This document shows, in pieces, positions 62,177 to 64,000 of a stretch of 64,000 bases of DNA. Position 1 is the first letter of the stretch; each line of letters starts with the position of its first letter. The notes under the pieces are model-generated. The model saw only the letters and a program-made list of their open reading frames with translations, was not told the DNA's origin and did not search any database. A program made the translations under genes and the position numbers. The stretch is from Trebonia sp963795335 (GTDB taxonomy: Bacteria; Actinomycetota; Actinomycetes; Streptosporangiales; Streptosporangiaceae): the NCBI GenBank assembly GCA_963795335.1, contig CAWCHI010000005.1, positions 1 through 64,000 on the forward strand. Direction: 5' to 3'.

Positions 62177-63605
62177 CGAGGTAGGCCTCCAGTCCGTGGC
62201 GGCCGCCTTCGCGGCCGTAGCCGGACTCCTTGTAGCCGCCGAACGGCGAGGTCGGGTCGAACTTGTTGAAGGTGTTCGCCCACACCACCCCGGCCCGCAG
62301 CCGCGACGCCATCCACAAGATCAGCGAGCCCTTGTCGGTCCAGACGCCGGCCGAGAGCCCGTAGGGGGTGTTGTTGGCCTTGTCGACCGCCTCGGCCGGC
62401 GTGCGGAAGGTCAGCACCGACAGCACCGGGCCGAAGATCTCCTCGCGCGCGATGCGGTGCGCCTGGGAGACCCCGGTGAACACGGTCGGCGGGAACCAGA
62501 AGCCCCGGTCCGGCAGCTCGCACGGCGGCGACCAGCGCTCGGCGCCCCTCGGCCTCCCCGGCGTCCGCCAGCTCGCGGATCCGGGCCAGCTGGGCCGGCG
62601 GAGTTGATGGCGCCGACGTCGGTGTTCTTGTCCAGCGGGTCGCCCAGCCGCAGGGTGGCCAGCCGCCGCCGGAGCGCGGCCGAGCACCGGCTCGCAGACC
62701 GACTCCTGGACCAGCAGCCGCGACCCGGCGCAGCACACGTGGCCCTGGTTGAAGAAGATCCCGTTGACGATCCCCTCGACCGCCTGGTCGACCGGCGCGT
62801 CGGCGAAGACGATGTTGGCGGCCTTGCCGCCGAGTTCGAGGGTGAGCTTCTTCGGCGCGGCGGTGCGGGCGATCTCCTTGCCGACCTCGGTCGAGCCGGT
62901 GAACGCGACCTTGTCGATGCCCGGGTGGCTCGACCAGCGCCCGCCCGGTCGCGCCGGCCCCGGTGACGATGTTGACCACGCCCGGCGGCAGGTCCGCCTG
63001 CTGGCAGATCTCGGCGAAGAGGAGCGCGGACAGCGGCGTCGTCTCAGCCGGCTTCAGCACCACGGTGTTGCCGCAGGCCAGCGCGGGGGCGATCTTCCAC
63101 GCGAGCATCAGCAGCGGGGAAGTTCCAGGGGATGACCTGCCCCGCCACCCCGACCGGGCGCGGGTCCGGGCCGAACCCGGCGCAGTCGAGCTTGTCGGCC
63201 CAGCCGGCGTAGTAGAAGAAGTGCGCCGCGGCCAGCGGGATGTCGACGTCGCGGGACTCGCGGATCGGCTTGCCGTTGTCGAGCGACTCGAGCACCGCCA
63301 GTTCCCGCGCCCGCTCCTGGATGATCCGGGCGATGCCGGAACAGGTACTTGGCCCGCTCCCTGCCTGGCAGCACCGACCAGGTCTGCTCGTAGGCCTTGC
63401 GGGCGGCGGTGACCGCCCGGTCCACGTCGGCCGGGCCGCGCCTCGGTCACCTCGGCCAGCACCTCCTCCTGGCCGGGGAGATGGACTTGAACGTCTCGTC
63501 GCCCAGCCCGGGGACGAACTCGCCGCCGATGAACAGCCCGTAGGACTCCCGCAGGGAGACGATCGCGCGCGATTCCGGGGCCGGGGCGTACTCGAACCTT
63601 GCCAT
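62169..63605 (-). CDS. Aldehyde dehydrogenase, multiply frameshifted
   Basis: About 479 aa. N-terminus ATG 63605 ARFEYAPAPESRAIVSLRES, YGLFIGGEFVPGLGDETFKS; then AVLESLDNGKPIRESRDVDIPLAAAHFFYYAGWADKL, PWNFPLLMLAWKIAPALACGNTVVLKPAETTP, LPPGVVNIVTGAGATG, FTGSTEVGKEIA and LTLELGGKAANIVF (Glu), HVCCAGSRLLVQES (catalytic Cys), REEIFGPVLSVLTF, and the end FGGYKESGYGREGGRHGLEAYLDV in pieces. Shifts near 63440, 63340, 63120, 62945, 62680, 62600 and 62520. All catalytic residues are present. It lies between deoC and the short ALDH in one operon and probably oxidises the acetaldehyde released by DeoC. Confidence 0.85.
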
Positions 63606-63618
63606 CACGAGTCCCCCG

Positions 63619-64000
63619 TCACGAGTCCATGGTGAAGTAGTCGGGGCCGGAGTAGCGGCCGGTTGTCATCTTGGCCCGCTGCATCAGCAGGTCGTTCAGC
63701 AGGCTGGAGGCGCCGATCCGGAACCAGTCGGGGTGGAGCCAGTCGTCGCCGGCGGTCTCGTTCACCAGCACCAGGTACCGGAGCGCGTCCTTGGCGGTGC
63801 GGATCCCGCCCGCCGCCTTCACCCCGACCTGCCGGCCGCTGGCGTCACGGAAGTCGCGCACCGCCTCGAGCATCACCAGCGTCACCGGCAGGGTGGCGGC
63901 CGGGCTGACCTTGCCGGTCGAGGTCTTGATGAAGTCCGCGCCCGCCAGCATCGCCAGCCACGACGCCCGCCGCACGTTGTCCAGGGTGGCCAGCTCGCCG
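63619..64000 (-). CDS. deoC: Deoxyribose-phosphate aldolase DeoC (partial, runs off window)
   Basis: C-terminal 126 residues visible. ADFIKTSTGKVSPAATLPVTLVML carries the Schiff-base Lys in KTSTGK, VGVKAAGGIRTAKDALRYLVLV the second Lys region, and FRIGASSLLNDLLMQRAK the phosphate site. The enzyme cleaves deoxyribose 5-phosphate to glyceraldehyde 3-phosphate and acetaldehyde. The stop (63619) is 13 bases before the ALDH start, so deoC-ALDH-short ALDH form an operon for deoxynucleoside catabolism. The 5' end lies beyond 64000. Confidence 0.93.
   Translation of the reverse strand, partial: GELATLDNVRRASWLAMLAGADFIKTSTGKVSPAATLPVTLVMLEAVRDFRDASGRQVGVKAAGGIRTAKDALRYLVLVNETAGDDWLHPDWFRIGASSLLNDLLMQRAKMTTGRYSGPDYFTMDS

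Overview
The window is a stretch of a very GC-rich actinobacterial chromosome. Lineage markers are a WhiB-family Fe-S protein, RbpA, WhiA, a DevR/DosR-type response regulator, an F420-type luciferase-like oxidoreductase, an APS-type CysH, and the conserved block uvrC-rapZ-yvcK-whiA ... gap-pgk-tpiA-secG-rbpA. The genus cannot be fixed from the sequence; a Streptomycetales/Streptosporangiales-like soil actinomycete is my inference.

Layout. 0-8.4 kb: two HSL-type esterases, a DUF4232 lipoprotein, an HtrA-like remnant, a long Tyr/Gly/Pro/Gln-rich protein, a WhiB protein and a phosphoribosyltransferase. 8.4-12.4 kb: an assimilatory sulfur operon (siroheme sulfite reductase, 55-aa zinc ribbon, CysH, sirohydrochlorin chelatase) preceded by a 22-aa leader peptide and a terminator, that is, an attenuator. 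12.5-24.4 kb: GlgX, a RibD-C-type reductase, a MarR/EmrB operon, a GH16-like exported protein, glutamate decarboxylase, CorA, an MHYT membrane sensor, a DinB-like protein and an SDR.

24.4-34.6 kb looks like a DevR (dormancy) island: a DevR orthologue, a universal stress protein, two CBS-BON proteins, Hsp20, a cyclic-nucleotide-binding protein, an acetyl-CoA-synthetase-like protein that lacks its catalytic parts, and an atypical PII protein. Four sites fitting the 14-bp DevR pattern GGGnCnnnnGnCCC (one with one mismatch) lie upstream of these genes. 34.7-37.3 kb holds a methyltransferase and a divergent SDR/TetR pair with a palindromic operator.

37.3-56.1 kb is the conserved RbpA-SecG-glycolysis block and the WhiA-YvcK-RapZ-UvrC block, split here by about 10 kb of accessory genes (FdhD, MoeA, a TerC-EF-hand fusion, a GT-C mannosyltransferase, a divergent ROK/MFS pair). 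56.2-64 kb carries a P450, an NmrA-like reductase, an epoxide-hydrolase-like protein, a phosphohexomutase, a short and a full ALDH, and the end of deoC.

Many genes, including UvrC, RapZ and YvcK, are broken by single-base indels, clustered in patches after about 46.6 kb and rarer before. I read most of these as consensus errors rather than true pseudogenes, and give gene spans across the shifts.
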